A DNA stretch of 64,000 bases from Phaseolus vulgaris (GCF_000499845.2 NC_023751.2:6587835-6651834), one strand, 5' to 3'. Shown: positions 20,881 to 33,732, counted from the first letter of the stretch. Notes: a model not told the origin generated them from the letters alone. Program-made: numbers and translations.

Positions 20881-22925
20881 ATTTGAAGATAGAAAAATAA
20901 GCCTTTTGTTAATTCCATCATGTAATGCCTATGAGCTTACAAAACCTAAGAGTTATCTTAGAGATAAAAATCCAAATAAATAAATAAAATAATATAGTAA
21001 GACAACGTAATGATACAAAAGATTCTAATTGAAGAGTTGAGTAGAATGGATCCATTAAATATGATAGCAATTTCTTTAATTGTAAAAGTAAAAAGTAAGA
21101 CAAATGTTTAAATTTTATTTATATCAGCGGAGTGAAAGTTAAAAAGGTGCATGCTCAAACTTTGAATATTGAAAGGCCCGCAGTAGCATCCCCACATGCG
21201 GACTTTGAATGTAGACGCTATGTCGTCCTTCATCAAACTTCAAACCATATTACATAAGCGTGGGTCCCTCGCCAAGCCCAAGCATCGCAAAAACACCATT
21301 CTCCCACTCACTTTTCATTTGCTAAATAAACTATAAAAAAAAACATAAGCTAGCCTACGTTTTCTATCCCTCTCTAACTTTTCAATCACACTACCAAAGT
21401 TGCACGTTACAACATTTTTAATAGAGTGATTACTACTGCATCTTCTTTGTTTTGGAGTGTCAAATTTTAATATTTTTTATTTTTTATTTTAGAAATATAA
21501 AATGAGACTTCAACAATAAACGCAATGTTATCATGCAAGTATTAATAATAATTGTACTCCATATTAAAATAAACTTTATAAACCTTGGAAAGGTATCGTG
21601 GGGACATTAGCTAGCTTTAACCTTTTTATTTTTTATTTGGGGATCTTCTTTTCTAATTTCTCTTGCTGTCGGACAATTGGATACACATTTTTCATGGGCG
21701 ACCAAATAGGGTTTGTCCTCCGCGGTTCACGATTGTTAACCAGACCTTATTGTAGGTTCAGATTCAAGAATTAAAACCTGGAACAGAACCCAAATGATTC
21801 ATCGAACCTGGACAGTAATTGGGGTTATTTGTTTTCCTTAAATAAATTTATTAACAAAGTTCTTTTGTAACACAACATGTTTAAGGACAAACTATTCGCT
21901 GACTGTGCCAGGTTTAATGTAACTGCTCCGTTCCCAAACCCTGCTGCGTTTGTCACTTTTTCTGCTCTGGCTTTTACGATCAAAAGTAGAAGTGGAGTCT
22001 TTTCAGAGAGACATGTGAGAAGGAAAACCGATGGTAATGGTACGTGGGGAGTGGAAGCCCAACCTGTTCAGTTTACTCTTTTAATTTCTGGGTATTAATA
22101 TCATCATATATTTATAAATATATATAGCATGTATAAATTTGTCTGTTCGTTTTCTCTTTTTTTCCCCACTTCCGTGTGTTGTAGGTCATTCTGCCTTTGT
22201 ATATTTTTTTGTGCTTTACACGAATTCTGACATGGGAAGGGTTAAAGTGAGTTTGTGAAGAAAAAAGAATACTTTTGGTGTTAGTGTAAGAGGAATCCTC
22301 CACTGGCAATGGCTTGCATTAGAAGCCTAGGAATGTTGGGAGTCTATTTTAGACTATTCTCCAAACGATTTTCGAATAAGCACTTGGTGGTTCATAAATC
22401 ATAAAGGGCTGGGACTTGGGAAAAGTCCACATTTTGGTTGTCTAGTTCGGAATGAATTATGCTGTCATGTTCTTTACAGTTTTACCCTGCTGCCATATAA
22501 AGTGAAATTCAGTAAATTCTGCGGCGCTACGTTGATGAGAACTTATGCTATTATCTATTGGTATTTGTAGAATGCATTCCATGGATGTAAATTATGGATC
22601 TGCATTTAATCTGATAAGGATGTGGTAATTATTATATATTGATCTTCACATTAGTAAGTTATTCATGGAGATTCAATTATTGTGACTCTGTTGGACAGTC
22701 AAAACACGGTTTGGACTTTGGACTTTTTGAATGTTGTTTATTTCCGTTTGGAATGACTTTATGGTTTTTTGAATTTTTGTTCAGGTTTAAGAATTTGATT
22801 CCTTTCTAATCTTGTCTGGGAGTTACGTGTTTTGTATTATTCAGGAATTAGAAAAGATGATAATTGAGAATTTTTTGTATGTATTGTTTTGTAAGTGAGA
22901 GGGACTGGTGCGTGAGTTCACTCAT

Positions 22926-23012
22926 GCTCGTGCTCGTGCTTGTGAAGAGGTGCTCGTGCTCGTTCTCGTGCTTGTGAAGAGGTGCACGTGCTCGTGCTTG
23001 TGAAGAGGTGCA
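22926..23012. repeat. GC-rich minisatellite upstream of sulfate transporter
   Basis: Three units of GTGCTCGTGCTTGTGAAGAG type, with internal CTCGTG hexamer repeats, lie about 0.9 kb upstream of the sulfate transporter start codon. They contain CACGTG (G-box core) at about 22985. It contrasts strongly with the AT-rich surroundings. Confidence 0.85.
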
Positions 23013-23693
23013 TACAAAGACCATTTACTTGTACTGTTAATTGGATACAAAATTTTGCCATCACTCTTCCTTAATGAGAACTGTAGTCTCTGATTTTCTT
23101 TAGCTTACATTAGACATCTCGGTAGTCATCATAAAATCTGCGAAATCTTTCTTTCGATCAAATTAGTCTTGAGATTTGACATAATAAATCGGCTCACAAT
23201 TCCACTCCAGGAACTAGTACTTCCAATTGATGGTTGCCATTGACATGTTTAACTTCTTTGTCTTTTTCTTATTTAAGCTTTATTGACTTCGTGAGTTTTA
23301 AAAAAGCACCTAGAAATTGCATATTGTAATGTAATTTATTGAATTCTAGATGTACTAAGTTTGCTCCCTAAACAATACTTATCGTATTCCCCGCCATTCT
23401 TCTGACGTTACGACAGATATACTTGCTATAAGACTTTCTGACTTGGGTGAATTAATTTCAGGGTAGTTTGGTCAGGATTGAAAATTAAGCATTTTAATGC
23501 ATGATTTTGACATGTATTCGATCCGGTTCACACATTATAAGGTCTTGTTTTCCATTCCCAGCTTGAGAACATTGACCTGAAAGATGAAGTCTTTGAGGTT
23601 GTAATCCAAAGCTTACCTGCTTAAGAAGGCATTGCAGCTTGAACCAGTGACCACTCAAATCTTCTATCAAGTATCCCCTCCTCCTCTATTCAG

Positions 23694-23908
23694 GTTGGTA
23701 AACATTTCAGAATTTTCTCATACTAAGTAGGAACTATCAATCATAAATCAACATCTAAAATTCCATATTACGTGCCTCATTATCTTCATTATTGGACTAT
23801 ATATTAGAATTTTAAGCAACATGGTATATTTTGTGATTGCTAATCACACTCCTCGAAGTCCTTGTTTTTTTCCAGTATTTCTGGTTATGACTTTTCCCTG
23901 TATTACAG
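23694..23908 (+). other. Probable 5' UTR intron of the sulfate transporter
   Basis: A splice donor in ATTCAG|GTTGGTA (23694) and an acceptor in TATTACAG (ending 23908) would join a 5' leader to the exon that carries the start codon 17 bases later. This rests on splice-site appearance only. Confidence 0.4.
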
Positions 23909-23925
23909 ACTGAAGGTCCCGGTTG

Positions 23926-26900
23926 ATGACTTCAATGGGTCCTCCTGCTGATCAAAATCTTGATACTAAAGAGGTCGATCTGAGAAGTATGTCGTCTTCT
24001 TCACATGGTCAGGCACCACGAGTCTACAAAGTGGCAATTCCTCCAAGACAGAACCTCTTCAAGGAATTCCAAGCCACCATTAAAGAAACTTTCTTTTCTG
24101 ATGATCCTCTAAGACCCTTCAAAGATCAATCTAAATCAAGGAAGTTCATCCTCGGCATTGAGGCCATATTCCCAATACTTAAGTGGGGAAGAAGTTACAA
24201 CCTTAAAAAATTTAGAGGGGATTTAATATCTGGTCTCACTATTGCGAGTCTTTGCATTCCTCAGGTACTTAAGTTTGCTTTACAGTGTATTTCAATTTTT
24301 GAAGCTACGAGAATAATTCATGTTGCATGCCCCATTTTTTAAGGTTCTAACTTCTAATGCTTGGCTGAAAAACAGGATATTGGATACTCCAGGCTTGCAC
24401 ATTTGCCTCCACAGTATGGACTGTGTAAGACTCTACTTGCCTCTCACCAATAGCTCAATTTTTTTCTTTGCACGTTAGACTGATCCTTTTGCATTTTGTT
24501 CTTTCTACTCGTTTACAGACTCGAGTTTTGTTCCACCATTGATCTATGCTGTCATGGGTAGCTCTCGTGATATTGCTATAGGACCTGTAGCAGTGGTTTC
24601 TCTCTTGTTGGGGACCTTACTTAGTAATGAGATTGATCCTACTAAAAATGCGGCAGAATATCAGCGACTTGCTTTTACAGCCACTTTTTTTGCTGGAATT
24701 ACTCAAGCAACGCTTGGTATTCTTAGGTATGACAACACTACCGCCCAATATATGGATTTTGCATTTAGACATTTCAACCACTGAAGTTTATGTCTTGTGC
24801 AACTGCTACCAGTTACACGAATGTTACAATGTTTTATATCACACCATATAATCTTACGGTTGCATTATTTATTTATTTTTTTCAATCAGGTTAGGATTCT
24901 TGATTGACTTCCTATCCCATGCTGCTATTGTCGGTTTTATGGGGGGTGCTGCTATCACAATTTCCCTTCAACAGCTCAAGGGTTTCCTTGGCATTAAAAC
25001 TAAAATGTTCACAACGAAAACTGATATTATCTCTGTGATGCATTCAGTATTCAATACAGCCCATCATGGAGTATACTCTCCTTCTCTCTCTCAATATACA
25101 TGCTAATTATTAATTACCAGGAGTCCTGATCTGAACAAGTCCGTGCCTAAATTTAAAATTGCCAACTGTTGGTGTCACTGGTGTGTGTATGTTGAACACA
25201 AAATTGACTAATAATTGATAACACTTATCTTGCAGTGGAACTGGCAAACTATAGTCATCGGAGCTAGCTTTTTGGGTTTTCTTCTGGTCGCCAAATACAT
25301 TGTAAGACATTATACCACCCCTTCATGCATTTTGCTATTATTCCCTAATTAATCGTTAGGATTTCGTAAATTGTTTTATCATTCTTTCATATTATTGCAT
25401 CAGGGAAAGAAAAACAGGAGATTATTCTGGCTGCCAGCAATTGCTCCGTTGATATCCGTTATTTTGTCCACTTTTTTTGTATTCATAACCCGTGCAGATA
25501 AGCAAGGAGTAGAAATTGTAAGTATATGTTTATTCTCGTCAAAAGACTGATAGCGTATTTTAGGACCAACTGATGGCAAGAGTGACATAATATTAGTTAC
25601 AGCAAAACTGAAGTTTTTGTCTATTGATATGTGAAGGTGAGAAAAATAGAAAAAGGAATCAATCCATCATCAGTTAAAGATCTTTATTTAACAGGGGAAA
25701 ACCTTGGAAAAGGTTTTAAAATTGGCATCGTGGCAGGCATGATAGCATTGACTGTGAGTAGCTTTGACACCAATACTTCTCTTGAAGAGTATCCGTCCAT
25801 TTTACTCCTGTAGTTTCTAATTAAACCATTACATTTTGATTGCTAGGAAGCCTCGGCAATTGGAAGAACATTTGCATCTATGAAGGACTATCAACTGGAT
25901 GGAAACAAAGAAATGGTTGCACTAGGAGCAATGAATGTTGTCGGTTCGATGACTTCCTGTTATGTGGCAACTGGTAAGCTCGTAGACAAGGTTTATGAAT
26001 CTAACTATTTCTTGTCATCAAAATTGCAAGTTTAAGGAATATATAACAAGTGGTCTTGTGTCATAAATATCTACTTTTAGCTATGAAATATCAAGCAAAA
26101 ATGGGAAAAACAAAATACTAGGCAGATAAAGTTGGATCTACGTCTATAGAGTTTAATGTCTACCTGTGCATAAAGAGAATTTGGGACTATAATTATTTTG
26201 TGGTCTAGTGATTTATAAAGTTTTTTAGCCTCTTCTGATCTATACTCTTGGTACCTGCAGGTTCTTTCTCTCGGTCAGCTGTAAATTTCATGGCTGGTTG
26301 CCAAACAGCAGTCTCTAATATTGTGATGTCAGTAGTTGTGTTCTTAACCCTGGAATTCATCACTCCGCTTTTTAAGTATACTCCAAATGCCATTCTTTCT
26401 GCCATCATCATCTCTGCTGTCATCAACCTTATAGACTATGAGGCAGCAATTTTGATTTGGAAGATAGATAAATTTGACTTTGTCGCTTGCATGGGTGCAT
26501 TCTTTGGGGTTGTTTTTGTCTCAGTTGAGATAGGACTTCTAATTGCTGTAAGTGCTATAATCAATGCTTTGTTATCTTATGCTCTATATAAGGTCAAAGT
26601 AATCTCTGACTAATCTTGTTTATTTCGTATGTTAATTGCTACATTCTATGGCAGGTCTCTATATCCTTTGCAAAGATTCTACTACAAGTAACAAGACCCC
26701 GAACAGCAATTCTGGGGAAGATTCCTAGGACTACTGTCTATAGAAACATCCAACAATATCCAGAAGCTAGTAAGGTTCCAGGTGTACTGATTGTAAGAGT
26801 TGATTCTGCAATATATTTTTCCAACTCCAACTATGTCAAAGAAAGGTAAAGACCTTGTTTATTCGTTTACAATGAGAAATTGTTTTATACTGTACTCCTT

Positions 26901-27832
26901 TGAATAAACTGAAGTGAAACAATCCAATCTGTACACTAATTTAATTGAAAAAGCGTTTTGACAGTAATCTAAATGCCTAAGGATTAAGAACGGATATGTG
27001 ATTCAAAACATAGGGAACATCATTACGTACAATACGAGAAAATTTACATGTGGATGTAAAAATACGAACGGTTGTTATTCATGAGAAAATACCCAGTCTC
27101 TATCCAATATATCTTACCAAAAACCTTTAATTTTTTTCAAGGTACAATAAAATTTGCGTAATTACAATGAGGTATAAATCCGGTGGAAAGGAGCGAGGGT
27201 TGATTTAAAAGAGGATTATACCGTAATTTTATGAAACTGTGTTTCAATTAGCGTATTCATGTCGCTTAATATACTCTTTTGCAGGACAATAAGATGGCTG
27301 ATGGATGAAGAAGAAAAAGTGAAAGGAGACTACCGCACAAAAATCCAGTTTTTGATACTTGAATTGTCACGTGAGAGTCTTTATTTTAATCCTAATTATG
27401 TTATACCTTACAATATTCCCGGAGTAAAAGCTTCATTTTCGTCTTGTTAATTTTGTATATTAATTAACTTTCGTGTTCATGATGCAGCCGTCACTGATAT
27501 CGATACAAGTGGCATCCAATCCTTCGAAGAGTTACACAGAAGTCTTGAAAAGAGAGGAGTTGAGGTAACTAATTAACTTCTGCCCAAGAATGAGATGCAC
27601 ATAATATATATGCATGAGTGATTAGAATATGATATATTATGTAACTAGCATAGCATCTTACCGTAAGTTCTTCTTCCTTTTATGCAAGCTTGTTCTGGCA
27701 AATCCTGGTCCAGCAGTGACAGACAAGCTTTACGCATCCAATTTTGCAAACACACTGGGCGAGGACAAGATCTTCCTCACAGTTGCAGAGGCTGTTGCAT
27801 ATTGTTCTCCAAAGGTGACTGAGGACCCTTGA
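23926..27832 (+). CDS. SULTR1;3: High-affinity sulfate transporter, SULTR group 1
   Basis: This is a proton-coupled sulfate importer of the plasma membrane (SLC26/SulP family). Thirteen exons: 23926-24264, 24376-24424, 24519-24726, 24890-25070, 25236-25301, 25404-25517, 25637-25753, 25847-25973, 26261-26547, 26655-26845, 27285-27370, 27488-27564, 27689-27832. They sum to 1986 bases (661 residues plus stop), normal for the family, and every junction keeps frame. A hydrophilic N-terminus (about 1-100) contains [15 protein letters not shown]. The membrane domain includes [39 protein letters not shown] (about 128-147) and [12 protein letters not shown]. The C-terminal STAS domain (about 515-645) has [30 protein letters not shown] and YRNIQQYP are typical of group 1, and the N-terminus looks closer to SULTR1;2/1;3 than 1;1. 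The exact subtype number is uncertain. ATG 23926 was preferred over the in-frame ATG four codons later. Confidence 0.95.
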
Positions 27833-30009
27833 AAAAGATGAAATATTGTTGTGAGAGTAGAGACCAGAAATTTTCAGTATAGTAGTTAGGTAGTAAAGGA
27901 TTAGATAGAAAGAAAAGGTGTAGTAGAAGAAGTGGGTTATCAGATACTTCTACAGTTAGTGCTAGCTCTGTCATCCTTATCCTAAAGTGCATAATTAAAC
28001 ATTTTGAAAAAGAAAGATAAAATTAGGTGCACATTTACTTGGTTGTTTGTATGAAGAATATATGATCTCCTTTTCAGAAGGGAAGTGTTTGTTCATCATC
28101 CTTTCCTCTCTCATTCAGTCATTAAAAAGATTAGAAGAATAGATAAAGCAAATAAATTGTACACTTTTTTATCTTCCATTTTGTGTCTGCAAGTCACTCT
28201 GTAATTTACTGAGTTTGAGCTTTGAATGAAAATAGTAAAAGAAAAGATCAATTGAGCAGGTGGATTTTCTTTTTCTTTCTCTTTCTTTTAGTTGTGTACA
28301 TACAGATGCAACAGGTGGATGAATACCTTTGGTTCTTGCATGAACGAAGAACCAAAACAAAGCCAGATTCATACAAACAGAATTTGTAAAAAGTTTTTCT
28401 TTTTCGAAATAAATTATTCAAGCGTCAGATTCGAATATAGAAAGTGCAAGAAGCCTTTTTTGCCTAAACTGGTTATAACTTTAAACTACTAGCATTTGTA
28501 GTTTTTATTAAATATGGATTGATTTTATATAATTAAAATTTATAAAATAAATATTCAATATGTAACTTTGTTTTGATCTCTTTCTCTTTTATAATTTCAA
28601 AAATTATTAAATTCAATTTAAAATTTAAAAAAAATATATATATATATATATATATATAAACAATCAATCAAAAACACAATGTGTATATAAAGGAATATGA
28701 TAGTTTGACACTATTATTATTTTTATTAGTTAAATATAATATTCTATTATTGAAAGGAATTGGAAGGTGGAAGGAATTGTAAGGTATATGAAGTTTGAAA
28801 GGAATTTATGAATGTGAAATCATAATTTTTTCTTGAAATAATTGTTCAAATAAGAGAATGATACTGTGTTTAAAATCTGAGCAATGTGTCTTGCTCTTGG
28901 ATTTGCTAAACGACAAACAGAAGATAGTCGTGGATTGTGCAGTTTCTTTTTCATGTGCTAATTTCTTAGATTATGAATGAAAGCAGTTTAAGTTTTTTGT
29001 AAGTATATTTCTAAATAAATTAACTAAATTTGTTCACACTTCAATAAATACATTTTATTTATTAAAACATATAAAGTAATTCATTTGAGAATTGATAATA
29101 CAACTAATATTTTCTTGGAAATTGAAAAAATACAATTATCCAAATTGATTTTTTTCAAAAGTAATAGTGTAGTTAGGATCAAGAGAGTATTGCAAAATAT
29201 AGACTATGCCCACCTTTGGATTTAGGTAGAGGGTTGAGAAAATAGAAATAATAATTATAATAACAATATGATGCTGATATGATAGAAAAATAAGATAAGA
29301 CGAAAAAATATATATATTATTTATTGGTAGATCGTGTGTCAAAACATCAATGTATAAAGTATCTAGAATGCTAGTATATGGTGTTTAACATATTTTTGTA
29401 ATTTTATAAAAAGAAAACTTTTATTATTAAATAAATTTATTTTAGTATTACATTAGTGAGAGACAAATAGATGTGAGTGTTCTTTGAATTGAGAACTTTC
29501 AATGACACTATTTTGTTGTTGTTTGACATTGGTCAAAATTCAGGAGGAGTTACTTTGAAATAATAAGACAAAGGGAAAATGTGAAAGGTTGACTGCAATC
29601 CAACTTAAGGACTAGAGACTTGTCAAAAGAACATTGTGGAATGCTTGATAGATCATTGTCAAAAGAAAATTGTGGAATGCTTATTGATCGTCAGTCAAAA
29701 AAAGTAATCATTATTAAGTTCAGATTTCATTTTATGTCAGGTTAATTTAAAATAAGTAAACTACAATTATCACAATATTATTTTTACTCACAATAGTATT
29801 TTTTGAGATAGAAGAATCGTCAAAATTTCTAAATGAATTTCTTCCCTTTATATACAAGATAGTAATTGTCGATCAATACGTAGAATATATGAAGTAGTTA
29901 TATATTCTATGACTTTAATTGAAGCATAAATTCGATTTCAATTCTCATATGTATGTCGAAAGATGATGATCAGATTAGGTACAAGAGATAATGAAATGTT
30001 TAACCTAGT
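27833..30009. other. 3' flank of sulfate transporter and AT-rich intergenic DNA
   Basis: The first few hundred bases are the likely 3' UTR. A (TA)n microsatellite lies at 28634-28661. A two-copy 36-base repeat, TGTCAAAAGAACATTGTGGA type, starts at 29621 and 29657. No further gene is recognised. Confidence 0.5.
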
Positions 30010-30760
30010 CTTATTAGGAAAATGCCTGTATTATTAGGAAAATCGAAGTGGAAATTAGGATTAGATATGAAGGCTTATGGAAAGAAATTTTGGTGAAAGT
30101 ATAGATTATGGAGGAACTTAGACGATAACAGTGAACATAGGCTAGAGTTAAGGTGGTGAAGAAATTTAAAGATAGTGTTTGAAGAAGGGAAAAACAAGAA
30201 TTTGGTTCAATATCAATATAATCTTGTCTAAGGGTTATGCAAACATAAAGATAGTGTTTTAAGAAGGGAAAAACTAGAATTTGGTTCAATACCAATATAA
30301 TCTTGTCTAAGGGTTATGCAAACATGATAAGATTTTGGGAGAAATGTTGTTAGGTTGGCCATAACCTTCCTAGAGATAAGTATCCTCAGTTATATGTGAA
30401 TTTGTGTGACAATGAAAGTAGTATATGAAATATGGTCCACTAGTGCGGAGAAGGTTGGTAGTGGACAATAAAATGACGTAGAGAGTGGTTTGAGTGGGAA
30501 AAAGAACAACTGAAAATGTTCATGATTGATCTCGGACAATTTCTATTCAAGTAAGAAAACAAGATAATTGGACCTGGAAAGATTGTGATACGAATGTATA
30601 CACGGTTAAATATCTTTATAATAAAATATAGAGTCTTTTAGGAGGGAAAGAAGAAGATACAATAGAGTATCTATGAAATATAATGGTTATCTTATCTGCA
30701 TTACATTTTGTTTGGAGAGTTTTCATAAATAGGATTTTTTTGCCACCATAGTTTTTTTCT
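30010..30760 (+). pseudogene. Degenerate LINE remnant of a different subfamily
   Basis: Frame-shifted fragments follow the standard order of a plant LINE tail: GLWKEIL, a WWRDLK-like stretch, MIRFWEKC, REWFEWEKEQLK, then WTWKDCDTNVYTVKYLYNKI and ALHFVWRVFINRI. Stops and frameshifts are frequent, and no 3' UTR or poly(A) end was found, so it is an old copy. The sequence differs clearly from the younger LINE tails at the left of the window. A 79-base duplication lies inside it. Confidence 0.7.
30168..30325. repeat. 79-bp tandem duplication inside LINE remnant
   Basis: Units start AAAGATAGTGTTT at 30168 and 30247 and are nearly identical over 79 bases. The LINE remnant around them is far more decayed than the divergence between the copies, so the duplication is much younger than the insertion. 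Confidence 0.9.
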
Positions 30761-32628
30761 ATTCTTTTACTAAAGTGAGGTTTCTTCAAAAACAATTTAA
30801 ATTATGTCAAGTTAGCACAACTTCTAACCCGTCAACCTTAAGTCGTGCTAAATTAGCATGACTTTCTTCACGTTATCCGAAATCGTGTTAGAGAATTTTG
30901 GAGGAAGGTCATGGTTTGATAACGAGATCACAATCAAAATTCTCCTCTAAGTATGAATTTACAATATAAAAAGGGAAAAAATTAACTTTAAATTCCAATA
31001 AAAAAACACAAGCTTCTTTTATTATGAGATAAAGGAAAGCATCTAACATATATATCTTTTATAATATATTTATAATAATATGTAATTATAACATTTTTTT
31101 TATTCAGATAATAATGTAAAATAATTATTTTGTAAATATATTTTAAATATATTTTTGTAATAAATATATTTTAAATTTGTATTATAATATATATTTATAT
31201 ATTATAAATATTTTTAAATTTCTACAGGACAAATAATTTAATCAGAATTTACTGACAAATTAAATTCATTGGATAAATTCATTGGTTAGTGATGTCATTT
31301 AAATCACTCGCACATAAAATGTGTAAGTATTAAATTTATAATTAGTATACACGTTAGTATGTAAAATAATAAAAAATATTAAATAATTAAATTTTAACTT
31401 AATACAATAAAATAATATGATAGAAATTTAAACGCACAAACGCATTACAGTTTATATATTAGTTATAGTTTAAATAATAAAATATTTCTTGATCAACACA
31501 AAAGTATTTATTTATTTATTTTGTATAAATAAGTCACAATAATTTTTAAAAGTGTTTTTTCTGTGACTATTCTAGATTTTCCTGACTTAGAACGATCTTC
31601 CATGGTCCAATATATATAACCACTCTAAAAAGAAGATAAGTCGTTAATCACATTCCAATACAAATACAAAGATACTTGAAAATTATAAAAAAAAAACAAA
31701 AAAAAATATACGGTCTCAAAAAGCACAATATGTGATTGTTTTCAGTGATATATCATTTATTGTCAATTTATTGAAACATATTATTTATCTTACATAAAGA
31801 CATCAAAATAGATATACCACATACTTCCTTATCTTATATTTATGACATATATGAATTTGGTTTATTTAAACATTTCCAAATAATATTTATTTCATTATGG
31901 GAATACAGATTATTTATCAAATATTTATAATGGTAGATCATTAACAACAAATTTTACATGAATAATGTAGTCTTTTTATGGGCATATGAAACCAATCACA
32001 TCATCTAATTGTGTGACACAAGTAGTCTTACATGAGGTAAGTCATTATAGAAAAGTATAACATAAATTATGGATTAACTTTAGAAAAATAATATGACACA
32101 ACATACTTTGTTCAAATTCCTTTCCATTTACAATCTTAAGAAAATGGACAATATAAATATTCAAGAGCTACATTGATGTAAAAATCTAGCTTTTTTTAAC
32201 AAAGTCAAGCGTGAAGATGATTGTTTATATGAAGAGAAGAAATAAATACTTCCTATATTTCTTCTTTGCATTATTTTTTCATTGAGTTTTTCCTAATGTT
32301 TTTCATGAGAACAGTAAAACACACACATTATGATAAAGTATTATGAATTTTTATCAATGGGGTTATATATTCCTTGAAAGTTGTGTAATAGTGTGTCTTC
32401 ATTTTTAAATCATAAGATAATCTTTAAATCGTCTATGTATCTATACCATATTTCATTTTTGTGAGCTGATTAAAACATATATTTGATTTGTGAAATAATA
32501 GTAAGTTAACCCATCCCATCAACCTAACAACAAATCGAACAACCATTGTGTTTTAGAATATTTTATTACCTTGATAGAGCCTCTCTAAAAGTGGAGTGCA
32601 TGAAGCAAAAACAAAAGTAACCTTAACA
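30761..32628. other. AT-rich intergenic DNA
   Basis: No gene or repeat family recognised. Long A/T stretches around 31080-31210 and 31340-31480. Confidence 0.4.
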
Positions 32629-33031
32629 GAGACTCGACTCTTTCTTCCTACACCTCCATACCTTCTTGTATCACCCCATATTAAATATGAAAATACTATT
32701 TTATCCTTTTTTTTCACTCCATTGGATTTGAAATAATAAGCCTATGGATTATGTAATCCGGAAGCTAATAACACATCTGAAAAAAAGGCTTCCGGATTAC
32801 ATAATCCGGAAGCTAATCTTATGTATAGAAAAGACTTCCGGATTATGTAATCTAGAAGCTAATCACAAAAGACTTCCAGATTATATAATCTGGAAGCTAA
32901 TTCTGAATCTAAAAAAAGACTTCCGAATTATGTAATCTAAAATATTGAAAAGGGTATTTTTGGAATAAGAAAAATTTATGGGGGTGGGACAAGAAGGTAT
33001 AGAGGTGCAGGAAGAAGCAGCCTAGAGACTC
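32629..33031. mobile_element. MITE-like element with ~50-bp terminal inverted repeats
   Basis: The left arm (about 32629-32680) contains CTTCCTACACCTCCATACC followed by TTCTTGTATCACCCC. The right arm (about 32979-33031) is its inverse, with GGGGGTGGGACAAGAAGG, TATAGAGGTGCAGGAAGAAG and GAGACT. The interior is a set of five short palindromes. No coding capacity and a length of about 400 bases fit a miniature inverted-repeat transposable element or foldback element. A target-site duplication could not be fixed, so the superfamily is unknown. Confidence 0.65.
32745..32940. repeat. Array of five CTTCCGGATTA palindromes
   Basis: Five units of the form CTTCCGGATTA-NN-TAATCCGGAAG, centred near 32752, 32800, 32846, 32884 and 32930, are separated by short A-rich spacers with GCTAAT. 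The unit at 32789-32812 is a perfect 11-base-arm palindrome. The others have one to a few changes, several of them compensated on both arms (for example CCAGATT/AATCTGG at 32873-32896). The array fills the interior of the MITE. Confidence 0.9.
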
Positions 33032-33690
33032 TATATATTATTGGGCCAATTTTTTCATTCACTTCCATATTTTTTTCTTCAACCTTGAGATAAAAAAATT
33101 AATTTATGAATTATACAATTTAAAATCTAATTTTTTTAATTTGAATATAAATTTTGGTTTGTAATTAAGACTATATAATCTAAAATACATTGTATTTCGA
33201 ATTCTAGATTCTATAATTCTATGATGAAAAATTATATTATACATTAATTTTTTTTTAATTATTTGGAATATAATTTTTTTATTTTATTTTAAATTGTGTC
33301 TTCCATAATACAAATTTAGATTGTTTAATCTAGAATACTAAAGTTTTTCAAAATGGTATAATATAAAATATTATTTTTTTTATTTGAATTGTATAATTTA
33401 AAATACATTTTTTTTTAGACGACGAAAGTACTTTTTTTGTTTTGTTTAGACGAGGAGACTGACTACTCAGTTGTGGCGCAGAGGTGAGAGGTATTGGGGA
33501 CTACTACAGCAGTGACATAGAAGGTGAGAAATTACTGCGGTGCTGGTGTTGGAGATGGGGTTGCTGAGGGGAAGAGAGGTGTTTAATGGAGAAGATGGAA
33601 AAAAGGGTAAAATTGTCATTTAACTTCTTTTATGGAGGTGCAAGAAGAAGAAGAATGTATAGAATTGCCCATTATTGGGTCTGAAGGGAG
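33032..33690. repeat. AT-rich region ending in a second MITE right-end copy
   Basis: Around 33605-33680 the sequence GAGGTGCAAGAAGAAG followed by ATTATTGGG parallels the right end of the MITE at 32629-33031, including AAAGGGTA upstream. Between them lies AT-rich sequence and a GC-richer piece (33430-33590) without a coding signal. It may be a larger, decayed relative of the MITE abutting the MnmE promoter. Confidence 0.4.
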
Positions 33691-33693
33691 TGA

Positions 33694-33732
33694 TGGGCCA
33701 AAATCCAGGTTAGGAACGGATAAAATGGGCCC
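33694..33732 (+). promoter_or_regulatory. Two site II (TGGGCC) promoter motifs of MnmE
   Basis: TGGGCC occurs at 33694-33699 and 33726-33731, about 80-115 bases before the start codon. In plants paired TGGGCY site II elements are bound by TCP factors and are common in promoters of nuclear genes for mitochondrial and ribosomal proteins. This fits the predicted organellar tRNA-modification role of the gene. The regulatory role is inference. Confidence 0.5.

Larger units (their letters stand above)
20256..23693. other. Intergenic and likely 5' region of the sulfate transporter
   Basis: No protein-coding gene is supported. Features seen are a possible reversed LTR-like fragment (about 20500-20880), a 43-base two-copy repeat, and a minisatellite at 22926-23012. 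The 73-codon open frame at 21877-22098 has no recognisable motif. A gene-free stretch with mixed composition from about 21380 to 23690 probably contains the promoter and 5' untranslated exons of the downstream transporter. I could not fix a transcription start. Confidence 0.4.

Noticed and set aside
21877..22098. 73-codon open frame upstream of the sulfate transporter
   Set aside because: No recognisable domain and an isolated position; it could be leader or promoter sequence. Not called as a gene.
23926..27832. Assignment of the sulfate transporter to SULTR group 3
   Set aside because: Considered first because the fold is shared, but [36 protein letters not shown] and YRNIQQYP fit group 1 better.
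32744..32935. 63-codon frame with repeated YIIRKLIL-type peptide
   Set aside because: It is simply a translation of the palindromic DNA repeat inside the MITE.
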